From assembly GCA_934646965.1 (NCBI GenBank), contig CAKUEZ010000113.1:1-6544 (forward strand): 6,544 nt of DNA, given 5' to 3'. Source of the stretch: an uncultured Collinsella sp. GTDB taxonomy: Bacteria; Actinomycetota; Coriobacteriia; Coriobacteriales; Coriobacteriaceae. The number at the start of each line of letters is the position of its first letter. Positions within the stretch are counted from its first letter, which is position 1. The position numbers were made by a program, and so were the translations under genes. This document shows, one piece after another, positions 1-6,223 of the stretch. The notes under the pieces are model-generated. The model made no database searches and was not told where the DNA came from. It worked only from the letters and a program-made list of their open reading frames with translations.

Positions 1-1179
<1,179 letters not shown>

Positions 1180-1186
1180 CGGATGT

Positions 1187-1210
1187 TCCGGCGTTTTGCC
1201 AAACGCCGGA
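1187..1210 (+). terminator. Perfect 10-bp hairpin just after glmS stop
   Basis: TCCGGCGTTT (1187-1196) and AAACGCCGGA (1201-1210) are exact reverse complements around the 4-nt loop TGCC. The hairpin starts 7 nt after the glmS stop. There is no T-run after it, so it is not a classical intrinsic terminator; it may act in 3'-end formation or mRNA stability. A hairpin of the same size and loop length, with two changed but still paired stem positions, occupies the same place after the nitroreductase gene (5672-5695). The pairing is seen directly; the role is inferred. Confidence 0.7.
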
Positions 1211-1216
1211 CCTGCC

Positions 1217-1342
1217 GACGCTGCGCGGGCCGCATTCACGCCAATCTGACGTTCAATTTCGAGGGCGCGACCAGAAGGTCAGCGCCCTCTCATTTCACGT
1301 CACCTTGGCGCAAATGCGGCCCGCTCGCTGTTGGTGACTGAC
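1217..1342 (+). repeat. 126-bp palindromic repeat element, copy 1
   Basis: This unit is repeated in inverted orientation at 5540-5665 with 3 mismatches in 126 positions. Its core, 1225-1324, is a long imperfect palindrome. Paired blocks are 1225-1236 with 1313-1324, 1239-1244 with 1305-1310, 1247-1252 with 1297-1302, 1255-1257 with 1292-1294, 1261-1268 with 1282-1289, and 1269-1272 with 1277-1280. That is about 39 Watson-Crick pairs closed by the loop AGAA, with a single bulged A at 1281. It lies between the convergent glmS and gntR-type genes, 6 nt after the short hairpin. It could be a palindromic intergenic repeat, a MITE relic or a structured 3'-UTR RNA. It carries no credible reading frame. 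Confidence 0.9.
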
Positions 1343-1377
1343 AGCGGCCGCTTCGTTGCTGCCGCGCTTTGACGACT

Positions 1378-1414
1378 AAGGCCCGGCTCCGCAATCAAAG
1401 CGGAACCGGGCCTT
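1378..1414. terminator. Strong GC-rich terminator hairpin between convergent genes
   Basis: AAGGCCCGGCTCCGC (1378-1392) pairs with GCGGAACCGGGCCTT (1400-1414), giving 14 of 15 pairs and a 7-nt loop. On the + strand the stem runs into CCTTTCTGCGTTT, a loose T-rich tail, so it most likely ends transcription coming from glmS. It could also block read-through from the opposite strand, although the tail there is poor. The hairpin is seen directly; direction and efficiency are inferred. Confidence 0.75.
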
Positions 1415-1433
1415 TCTGCGTTTGCCCAGATAA

Positions 1434-1470
1434 AACCTGCCAAAATAAACCTGTCCCTTTTTGGCAGGTT
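1434..1470 (-). terminator. Intrinsic terminator of the GntR-type gene, overlapping its stop codon
   Basis: AACCTGCCAAAA (1434-1445) and TTTTGGCAGGTT (1459-1470) form a perfect 12-bp inverted repeat with a 13-nt loop. The arm at 1459-1470 overlaps two bases of the stop codon at 1469-1471. Read on the minus strand, the core stem ending in GGCAGG is followed by TTTTATC, a T-tract suited to intrinsic termination. The loop and arm, which read GGGACAGGTTTATTTTGGC on the minus strand, resemble short REP-like intergenic palindromes I recall from other bacteria. I cannot check that here. Confidence 0.75.
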
Positions 1471-2200
1471 AGCGGAGCTTGCTGGTTTCGAAGTACTCGG
1501 GGAACTGGTCGAGGACTTCGGTTTGGTTGCGGAACATCATGTGCAGGTGCTTGCTCACCAAAAAGCTCGCCTCGATGGGATCACGACCGGCGATGGCGCG
1601 GCGGATTTGCTTGTGCTCGTTCACGATGTCCTGATTGTCGAGAACCTGCGTGGCGGCGCGCAGCCAGCGGAAGCGCTCCAGGTCGGCGTTGGTCGCCTCG
1701 AGCCACGACCACACGGTGCTGCGACATGCGATGCTAAAAATCATGTGATGCATGAGGTTGTCGCTCAAAAAGAAGCCGATGCGATCTTCTTCGGCCATGG
1801 CCTTTTCCTGCAACGCGATGGCTCGGTCGAGTTGCTCAATGCCCGCCGACGTGGCGCGGGCGCAGCACTCCACAATCACCTGCTTTTCCAAGTGCTCGCG
1901 AATGTAGCAAGCACTCTCGGCAAGGGTGAGGTTGATGGGGGAGACATAGGTGCCGCTCTGGGGCACGGTACGCACCAAGCCCTCCTGTGCCAGGCGCACC
2001 AAGGCCTCGCGCACGGGCGTGCGCCCCATGTCCAAGTCGTCGCAAAGTTGCTTGACGCCTAGCTTTTCGCCTGGCTTATAGTCCAGGTAGACGATCTTGC
2101 GTCGAATGGTGTGATAGGACTGGTCCTGTAGGCTTGTTTCCTGCTCGCCGACGTGCATCGAATCTTCCATAGCGCCTCGCAACCGTTCTTTCACACTCAT
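1469..2200 (-). CDS. GntR family transcriptional regulator, FadR/FCD subfamily
   Basis: This is a cytoplasmic ligand-responsive DNA-binding protein of up to 243 residues, normal for FadR-type GntR proteins. Residues about 24-88 form the winged helix, with the typical PGEKLGVKQLCDDL, the recognition stretch GRTPVREALVRLAQEGLV and the wing QSGTYVSPI. Residues about 93-225 are the all-helical FCD effector domain. D147, H151, H196 and H218 stand where many FCD proteins bind a metal ion. The start is uncertain: the first ATG (2198-2200) lacks a clear ribosome binding site, while ATGs at 2168-2170 (preceded by GAGGCGCT) and 2156-2158 would shorten only the N-terminal tail and leave the HTH intact. 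The gene is divergent from the YeiH-type transporter gene across a 141-bp gap containing a perfect palindrome, so self-regulation and control of the transporter are likely. The effector cannot be told from sequence. Confidence 0.92.
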   Translation of the reverse strand: MSVKERLRGAMEDSMHVGEQETSLQDQSYHTIRRKIVYLDYKPGEKLGVKQLCDDLDMGRTPVREALVRLAQEGLVRTVPQSGTYVSPINLTLAESACYIREHLEKQVIVECCARATSAGIEQLDRAIALQEKAMAEEDRIGFFLSDNLMHHMIFSIACRSTVWSWLEATNADLERFRWLRAATQVLDNQDIVNEHKQIRRAIAGRDPIEASFLVSKHLHMMFRNQTEVLDQFPEYFETSKLR

Positions 2201-2240
2201 ATGTCAGTTGTTTATTATGCCGCGAATCAGCCCTCCGTGG

Positions 2241-2257
2241 GGGTAATTCAATTACCC
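2241..2257. promoter_or_regulatory. Perfect 17-bp palindrome, candidate operator in the divergent gap
   Basis: GGGTAATTCAATTACCC is an exact inverted repeat of 8-bp arms around a central C, between the GntR-type gene and the transporter gene. FadR-type regulators usually bind short two-fold symmetric sites in their own divergent promoters, so this is the best candidate operator. On the minus strand it also contains TTGAAT, which could serve as a -35 hexamer, but I found no convincing matched -10. The palindrome is seen; the binding partner is inferred. Confidence 0.55.
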
Positions 2258-2326
2258 GATGGGAACTTTTGCAGCGCTGTGCCCCGCTCGTTGCCGTATC
2301 ATAAGCCGTCGCGAACACGAAACCGA

Positions 2327-2334
2327 AAGAAGGA
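2327..2334 (+). promoter_or_regulatory. Ribosome binding site fixing the transporter start
   Basis: AAGAAGGA lies 7 nt before the ATG at 2342-2344. This supports starting the transporter there rather than at the in-frame ATG at 2153. That upstream start would overlap the divergent regulator gene and add 63 residues that do not resemble a transporter N-terminus. Confidence 0.75.
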
Positions 2335-2341
2335 ATCCCCT

Positions 2342-3376
2342 ATGCAATTGGCTGATGCCGCACGCGAGCGCTGGAAAGGCGTCCTGTTCTGTCTGATTGT
2401 AGCCATTCCCGCAACATTGCTCGGCAAACAGATTGAGGTGGTCGGCGGGCCGGTATTTGCCATCCTCATCGGCATGGTTCTGGCGCTTGCCTTCCCCAAG
2501 GATCGTCGCGAACCGCTCGCTGTCGGCGTCACCTATACATCCAAAAAGATCCTGCAGTATGCGGTTATCCTGCTTGGCTTTGGCATGAACCTCGCACAGA
2601 TTCTGTCCAAGGGCGCCCAGTCGCTGCCGATTATCGTGGCGACGATCTCGACCTCGCTTGTCATCGCTTTTGTGCTCTGCCGCGTCATGAAGGTTCCGAG
2701 CAAGATTGCGACGCTCGTGGGCGTAGGTTCGTCGATTTGCGGCGGTTCCGCCATTGCCGCGACCGCGCCCGTCATCGATGCCGACGATCGCGAAATCGCC
2801 CAGGCCATCTCGGTCATCTTCCTGTTTAACGTTATCGCGGCGCTCGTGTTTCCGACGCTCGGCGGCATGCTCGGCCTGACCAACGAGGGCTTTGGCCTGT
2901 TTGCCGGTACCGCCATCAACGACACCTCGTCCGTAACGGCTGCGGCGAGCGCTTGGGACAGCATGCATCCCGGCGCCAATGTGCTTGAGAGCGCCACGGT
3001 GGTTAAGCTCACCAGGACGCTGGCAATCATTCCCATCACGCTGGCGCTTGCTTGCTGGCAGATGCGTCTGGCGCGCAAGGCCGGCGGCGACGCCAAAAAC
3101 ACTTTCTCGTTTAAGCGCGCGTTCCCCATGTTCGTGCTGTTCTTTGTGCTGGCGAGCGTGGTCACCACGGTGTTTCAGCTCCCCGTGTCCATCACGGCGC
3201 CCATCAAGGAGCTGTCGAAGTTCTTTATCGTGATGGCCATGGCGGCTATTGGCTTTAATACCGATATCGTCGAGCTGGTCAAAAAGGGCGGCAAGCCCAT
3301 TGCGCTGGGCTTTTGCTGCTGGATTGGCATTGCGTGTATGAGCTTGGGGATGCAGCACGTGCTGGGAATCTGGTAG
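2342..3376 (+). CDS. YeiH-family putative sulfate/anion exporter (UPF0324, Cons_hypoth698)
   Basis: This is a 344-residue polytopic inner-membrane protein, close to the usual 330-350 for YeiH relatives. Hydrophobic segments run through nearly the whole chain, for example residues 12-28, 34-51, 69-86, 96-114, 122-143, 154-175, 183-200, 225-240, 262-280, 293-307 and 318-342. The family signature is clear: VGVGSSICGGSAIAATAPV at about 127-144, followed by DADDREIAQAISVIFLFN and by FAGTAINDTSSVTAAASAW around 187-205. The family is annotated as putative sulfate exporters from links to sulfonate degradation and sulfite tolerance, and its substrate is not firmly established. The E. coli homologue is controlled by a divergent LysR protein (YeiE); here the divergent regulator is of GntR type instead. 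No sulfur-metabolism gene is visible nearby, so the substrate remains open. Confidence 0.9.
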   Translation: MQLADAARERWKGVLFCLIVAIPATLLGKQIEVVGGPVFAILIGMVLALAFPKDRREPLAVGVTYTSKKILQYAVILLGFGMNLAQILSKGAQSLPIIVATISTSLVIAFVLCRVMKVPSKIATLVGVGSSICGGSAIAATAPVIDADDREIAQAISVIFLFNVIAALVFPTLGGMLGLTNEGFGLFAGTAINDTSSVTAAASAWDSMHPGANVLESATVVKLTRTLAIIPITLALACWQMRLARKAGGDAKNTFSFKRAFPMFVLFFVLASVVTTVFQLPVSITAPIKELSKFFIVMAMAAIGFNTDIVELVKKGGKPIALGFCCWIGIACMSLGMQHVLGIW

Positions 3377-3645
3377 GCAAGGCAGGCGATTTGCATGCCG
3401 CACGCCGGTGGCCGCGCGCCGACGGTGGAGCGATAGGAGCTCTTGCGGGTATGGCTTGTCCGCAGGTTTGTAGGTCCCGAAGAGCTCTTATCGCCCCGCC
3501 AGGATGGCGATGCGGGGCAACTCATATACTCGCAGGACAGTGCCTTCTGCCCTATAGTGTTTGGTGAGCAATATCGTTCAATTTTGAAACACATGGCAGA
3601 ACGGGCGCAAGGCGGCGTGCCGCGTCCGCGGATATGGGGCAAAAC
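3377..3645 (+). other. Intergenic spacer between transporter and Fis-type regulator
   Basis: These 269 bp hold no convincing gene; short open frames exist but lack ribosome binding sites and family-like composition. The spacer contains the long stem-loop at 3430-3494, then a 7-bp inverted repeat GCCCCGC (3493-3499) / GCGGGGC (3512-3518). TATAGT (3553-3558) could be a -10 hexamer for the downstream gene; the matching -35 position, TCGCAG (3530-3535), is weak. A transcript from there would have a leader of about 80 nt. Confidence 0.5.
3430..3494 (+). other. Long stem-loop downstream of the transporter gene
   Basis: The left arm 3430-3449 (GCGATAGGAGCTCTT plus GCGGG) pairs with the right arm 3476-3494 (CCCG plus AAGAGCTCTTATCGC). 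This gives about 18 Watson-Crick pairs, one G-U pair and one bulged G, around a 26-nt loop. No T-tract follows, so it is not a standard intrinsic terminator. Part of the left arm, CTTGCGG (3442-3448), can instead pair with CCGCAGG (3460-3466). It may protect the transporter mRNA 3' end or act in the leader region; it matches no riboswitch class I recognise. Confidence 0.55.
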
Positions 3646-4863
3646 ATGGATAGCGATGCCAAGTTGAACATCTTGACCGAGGCCCTGGCTGCTGCCGGGG
3701 CCTCAGCGTTAGCAATCAATGGGCACGGGGACATCGCGATCTCGACCATGGATGACGCCCAGCTCGAGCAGGACGTTGCGGCATTTGTCGCCGAGCGACT
3801 GGGGCGCGTGGGCGACGGCGCGCGCTTGGTGATGGGGCATGCGGGGGCGCGCTTGAGTCTCACCGTGCGTCCGGTCGCCAGGGAATACGGCGAGCTCTGG
3901 GTCGTCGTGGTCCGTGAGGTGCGCGGTGTGGCGGCACATGCGGGCATCGAGTGGCTTAACGTCGACGAAGTCGAGGCGCGCTACGAGTCGAGTGCATATG
4001 GCATTGTCGAGGGTGCTGCTGTGGTCGCCGACCCTGTCCGCGAAAGCTATGCGCGCGGCGTCCCTCTTATGCTGGAGGGCGAGCTGGGCGCCGGCCAGTC
4101 CGAGATTGCAAAACGCCTCTATCTGGATGGGCCTTTCGCTGACGGGCCCTTTGTGTCCGTGGCTCTCGACGAGCTCACGGACCGCGGCTGGCGCCATTTG
4201 CTCAAGAGCTCGGAATCGCCGTTGTTTCAAACGGGGCTGACGCTTTGTATTGGCGGCTGGCACGCCGTTGAGCCTCAACGCTTGCGCGAGCTTGTGTCCA
4301 CGATGACCGACACGGCGCTGGCCGCGCGCTGCCATGTGGTGCTGACGGCAAACGATATGCCGGGCGGCGGCGAAAGCGATCAAGCTGCTTTTGTGACCGA
4401 GCGTTTGGCGTGTGCCGTAAGTGTTGCGCCGGCACTCACCGAGCAAGGCAGCGTGTCGGAAAAGGTTGCGTGCTACCTGGAGTATTTGGCAGATATGTTT
4501 GAGACGGCGGTACCTGCCTTGTCGTCCGCGGCGGCCAAAACGCTCGATGCCTACCGATGGCCTCGCAACTATCTACAGCTGCGCGAGGTTTCGGAACGAC
4601 TTTATATATTAGTGGGGTCGGGCACGGCGGAGCGGACGGTGGCGGAGGAGGTGCTCGCCCAGGAGGACGTTATCAAGACCGCGACCTTTGGTGCCCCGAC
4701 GCTCGATAGCGATCTGTATATCCTACGTCCGCTGGCCGATACCGAGCGCGATATCGCACGGCTGGTCGTAGGCCACCTTCACGGCAACAGGACCCGCGCT
4801 GCCGAAGTGCTGGGCATAAGCCGTACGACCCTGTGGCGCCTGCTGAAGGACGACGGCCGTTAA
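3646..4863 (+). CDS. Fis-type HTH regulator with degenerate sigma54-activator AAA+ domain
   Basis: This is a 405-residue protein built like a bacterial enhancer-binding protein but with its ATPase core eroded. Residues 1-125 form an unrecognised N-terminal region, possibly a sensor, with a hydrophobic strand LWVVVV at 84-89. Residues about 135-335 follow the AAA+ order: a P-loop-like GELGAGQS (145-152) with Gln in place of the Walker A Lys; TLCIGG (199-204) where activators have TLFLDE, so both Walker B acids are lost; sensor-I-like HVVLTAND (230-237); and WPRNYLQLREV (305-315), matching the usual WPGNVRELENV. The GAFTGA loop that contacts sigma54 is absent. Residues 363-401 are a clear Fis helix-turn-helix, NRTRAAEVLGISRTTLWRLL. 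It therefore probably binds DNA but neither hydrolyses ATP nor activates sigma54 promoters. An ATG at 3634 is the alternative start; 3646 is preferred because GGGG lies 5 nt upstream, though this signal is weak. Target genes are unknown. Confidence 0.8.
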   Translation: MDSDAKLNILTEALAAAGASALAINGHGDIAISTMDDAQLEQDVAAFVAERLGRVGDGARLVMGHAGARLSLTVRPVAREYGELWVVVVREVRGVAAHAGIEWLNVDEVEARYESSAYGIVEGAAVVADPVRESYARGVPLMLEGELGAGQSEIAKRLYLDGPFADGPFVSVALDELTDRGWRHLLKSSESPLFQTGLTLCIGGWHAVEPQRLRELVSTMTDTALAARCHVVLTANDMPGGGESDQAAFVTERLACAVSVAPALTEQGSVSEKVACYLEYLADMFETAVPALSSAAAKTLDAYRWPRNYLQLREVSERLYILVGSGTAERTVAEEVLAQEDVIKTATFGAPTLDSDLYILRPLADTERDIARLVVGHLHGNRTRAAEVLGISRTTLWRLLKDDGR

Positions 4864-4874
4864 GCGAGGTGTCC

Positions 4875-4903
4875 GTGACCGCGTGCGGTACGTGTGCTAC
4901 AGT
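4875..4903 (+). promoter_or_regulatory. Predicted promoter (extended -10) for the membrane protein gene
   Basis: GTGACC (4875-4880) matches TTGACA at 4 of 6 positions. It is followed after a 17-bp spacer by TACAGT (4898-4903), which is preceded by TGC, an extended -10. Transcription would start near 4910, giving a leader of about 40 nt. This suggests that the downstream gene is transcribed independently of the regulator ending at 4863. Confidence 0.5.
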
Positions 4904-4947
4904 CCAAAGCAGCATTGTTTCGATTCTGTTACGGCGTGCGGGGGCGT

Positions 4948-5523
4948 ATGGCTGAGACTTCAAAAACAAATCGGGCTCGAAAGCCCGCAGCGCCGGTCAA
5001 CCGTCGCACGACGTCTCGGACGTGGGGAAAAAGCGCTTCGGGGTTTGATGGCTCGTTCAGGCGAACGAAATACGGCTATCCTTCGGCAAGCGCTCGCTTG
5101 GCCATGCAGGCCGAATCGTCGCTGTGGGGCCGTAAGCGCGTGGTGGGGTCAAAGCTCAAGCACGATGGAACGCTCGGCTACATCAGCCGTGGCGCTGCCC
5201 GCCGCAGTGGACTCAATCCGGCCGGGTGGCATCGCTATGCGCCCATTGCAATGATCATCGCGGTCATTGTGATTGCGCTCGCGGCGCTCGGCTACGCCGG
5301 CGGTGGGGCCAACTTGGGTGCGATGTTCAAGTCGCCCGAGCTCACCCGTGCGGGCACAGAAGTTGTCGAGGGCGCTCAGGCCCAGACGGGCATAGCGCCT
5401 CAGCGGGGCATTGTCGCGGCGGCCGCCACCATCGCCGACGCTCAAAAGGATGACGACGAGCAGACCGGCGATGCCGATGCGAATCAGACGAGCGAGACAA
5501 CGACAACTCAAGCCTCAAGATAA
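4948..5523 (+). CDS. Bitopic membrane protein of unknown function, basic N-terminus and acidic C-terminal tail
   Basis: I do not recognise this 191-residue protein. Residues 1-97 are strongly basic (many Arg and Lys, e.g. RTTSRTWGKS, SFRRTKYGYP, GRKRVVGSKLK) with no signal peptide. Residues about 98-118 are one membrane helix (YAPIAMIIAVIVIALAALGYA). Residues 119-191 are Ala/Thr-rich and become acidic, with KDDDEQTGDADANQ followed by TSETTTTQAS at the end. The charge pattern predicts the N-terminus in the cytoplasm and the tail outside, a type II single-pass topology without an obvious enzymatic domain. The basic half could bind nucleic acid or acidic lipids; that is a guess. In-frame starts exist at 4894 (ATG) and 4936 (GTG). 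I prefer 4948 because GGGGG stands just upstream and the earlier start overlaps the predicted promoter. It ends 16 nt before the repeat at 5540. Confidence 0.75.
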   Translation: MAETSKTNRARKPAAPVNRRTTSRTWGKSASGFDGSFRRTKYGYPSASARLAMQAESSLWGRKRVVGSKLKHDGTLGYISRGAARRSGLNPAGWHRYAPIAMIIAVIVIALAALGYAGGGANLGAMFKSPELTRAGTEVVEGAQAQTGIAPQRGIVAAAATIADAQKDDDEQTGDADANQTSETTTTQASR

Positions 5524-5539
5524 GGGTAGCTAATTCGAT

Positions 5540-5665
5540 GTCAGTCACCAACAGCGAGCGGGCCGCATTTGCTCCAAGGTGACGTGAAATGAGAGGGCGC
5601 TGACCTTCTGGTCGCGCCCTCGAAATTGAACATCAGATTGGCGTGAATGCGGCCCGCGCGGCGTC
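5540..5665 (-). repeat. 126-bp palindromic repeat element, copy 2 (inverted)
   Basis: This is the reverse complement of 1217-1342 with 3 differences, at 5573, 5632 and 5660. The long palindrome is kept. The change at 5632 turns a G-C pair into a G-U pair in the minus-strand RNA; the change at 5573 breaks one pair; the change at 5660 is outside the palindrome. The element lies between the convergent membrane-protein and nitroreductase genes. Relative to the nitroreductase gene it has the same orientation and distance as copy 1 has to glmS. Confidence 0.9.
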
Positions 5666-5671
5666 AACGGG

Positions 5672-5695
5672 TCCGCCGTTCGTTAGAACGGCGGA
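5672..5695 (-). terminator. Perfect 10-bp hairpin just after nitroreductase stop
   Basis: TCCGCCGTTC (5672-5681) and GAACGGCGGA (5686-5695) are exact reverse complements around a 4-nt loop. On the minus strand the hairpin starts 6 nt after the nitroreductase stop and is separated by 6 nt from the 126-bp repeat, as in copy 1. Compared with 1187-1210, stem positions 5 and 10 have changed together with their partners, so the stem remains perfect; the loop also differs. No T-run follows. Confidence 0.7.
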
Positions 5696-5701
5696 ACACA
5701 A

Positions 5702-6223
5702 CTACTTTACGTAGACAACGTTGTCGCGGCGGGATTTTGCTTCGGGTAGCGTACCCTCGGCATAGCCCAAGATGCAGTGGCCTACGCCGCGCAGGCTGCC
5801 ATCGGCGGGCAGGCCCCAGCTGGCCAGCAACTCCAAGCCCTCGGGCGAGTCAAAGACCTCGTGTGCGCGATGGATCCAGCACGAATCGACACCCAGCGCG
5901 TAGGCCGCATTGAGCAGGTTACCCATGGCGAGCGAGCCATCTTCCAGATGCGTGGGTACGCTGCGGTCGACCAACACCACAACCACGGTCTTGGCTCCGT
6001 AGAACGGATCGCCCTCGCTACCCATAACTTGGGCGTTGAGCTGCGAGAGGCGCTCGACGGTCGCCGGGTCGGTAACGGCGACAAAGGTCACCGGCTGGCG
6101 CCCCATGCCGCTTGGTGCGTACTGACCGGCTTCGATGATTCGTGCGAGTTTTTCTGCCTCGACAGGGCGATCGCTGTATTTGCGGCAGCTGCGACGATGG
6201 ATGAGCGCCTCGATGGTCTCCAT
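5702..6223 (-). CDS. Nitroreductase family protein (FMN-dependent oxidoreductase)
   Basis: This is a cytoplasmic flavoprotein of 173 residues, normal for the short nitroreductase group (PF00881), which uses NAD(P)H and FMN to reduce nitro, quinone or related compounds. The N-terminal RRSCRKYSDRPV (10-21) supplies the Arg/Ser residues that hold the FMN phosphate. APSGMGRQPVTF (36-47) replaces the usual APSxxNxQPW stretch, with Gly-Arg where Asn is common. DGSLAMGNLLNAAYALGVDSCWI (95-117) is the conserved central helix and flavin loop, and GHCILGYAEG (148-157) is the C-terminal FMN strand. The ATG at 6221-6223 is chosen because AAGGAGGA lies just upstream on the minus strand. The frame stays open to 6481, but that extension lies in AT-rich DNA and is not nitroreductase-like. 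The gene stands alone, ending at the repeat-hairpin element. The native substrate cannot be predicted. Confidence 0.9.
   Translation of the reverse strand: METIEALIHRRSCRKYSDRPVEAEKLARIIEAGQYAPSGMGRQPVTFVAVTDPATVERLSQLNAQVMGSEGDPFYGAKTVVVVLVDRSVPTHLEDGSLAMGNLLNAAYALGVDSCWIHRAHEVFDSPEGLELLASWGLPADGSLRGVGHCILGYAEGTLPEAKSRRDNVVYVK

Noticed and set aside
1343..1352. AGCGGCCGCT 10-bp palindrome as a binding site
   Set aside because: Short GC palindromes are expected by chance in this DNA, and nothing around it suggests a promoter.
1523..2062. Open frame antisense to the GntR-type gene
   Set aside because: It lies wholly inside a well-supported regulator gene on the other strand and has no domain-like features of its own.
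2153..2341. Upstream in-frame extension of the transporter gene
   Set aside because: It overlaps the divergent regulator gene and its control region, lacks a ribosome binding site, and gives a sequence unlike a transporter N-terminus. The ATG at 2342 has a good AAGAAGGA site.
2252..3403. Long open frame antisense to the transporter gene
   Set aside because: It is rich in Arg, His and Gly, as expected for the complement of a GC-rich hydrophobic gene, and has no family resemblance. It is a shadow frame.
3377..3645. Riboswitch or T-box leader before the regulator gene
   Set aside because: No conserved riboswitch or T-box core could be identified; only one long stem-loop and a short inverted repeat are visible.
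3443..3667. Small gene in the spacer before the regulator
   Set aside because: The 74-codon frame has no ribosome binding site, runs through the stem-loop and into the regulator's start, and has no recognisable composition.
1217..5665. Composite transposon with terminal inverted repeats
   Set aside because: There is no transposase or recombinase inside and no target-site duplication at the outer edges. Similarity also extends past the palindrome into the stop-proximal hairpins. I keep only the weaker suggestion of inversion.
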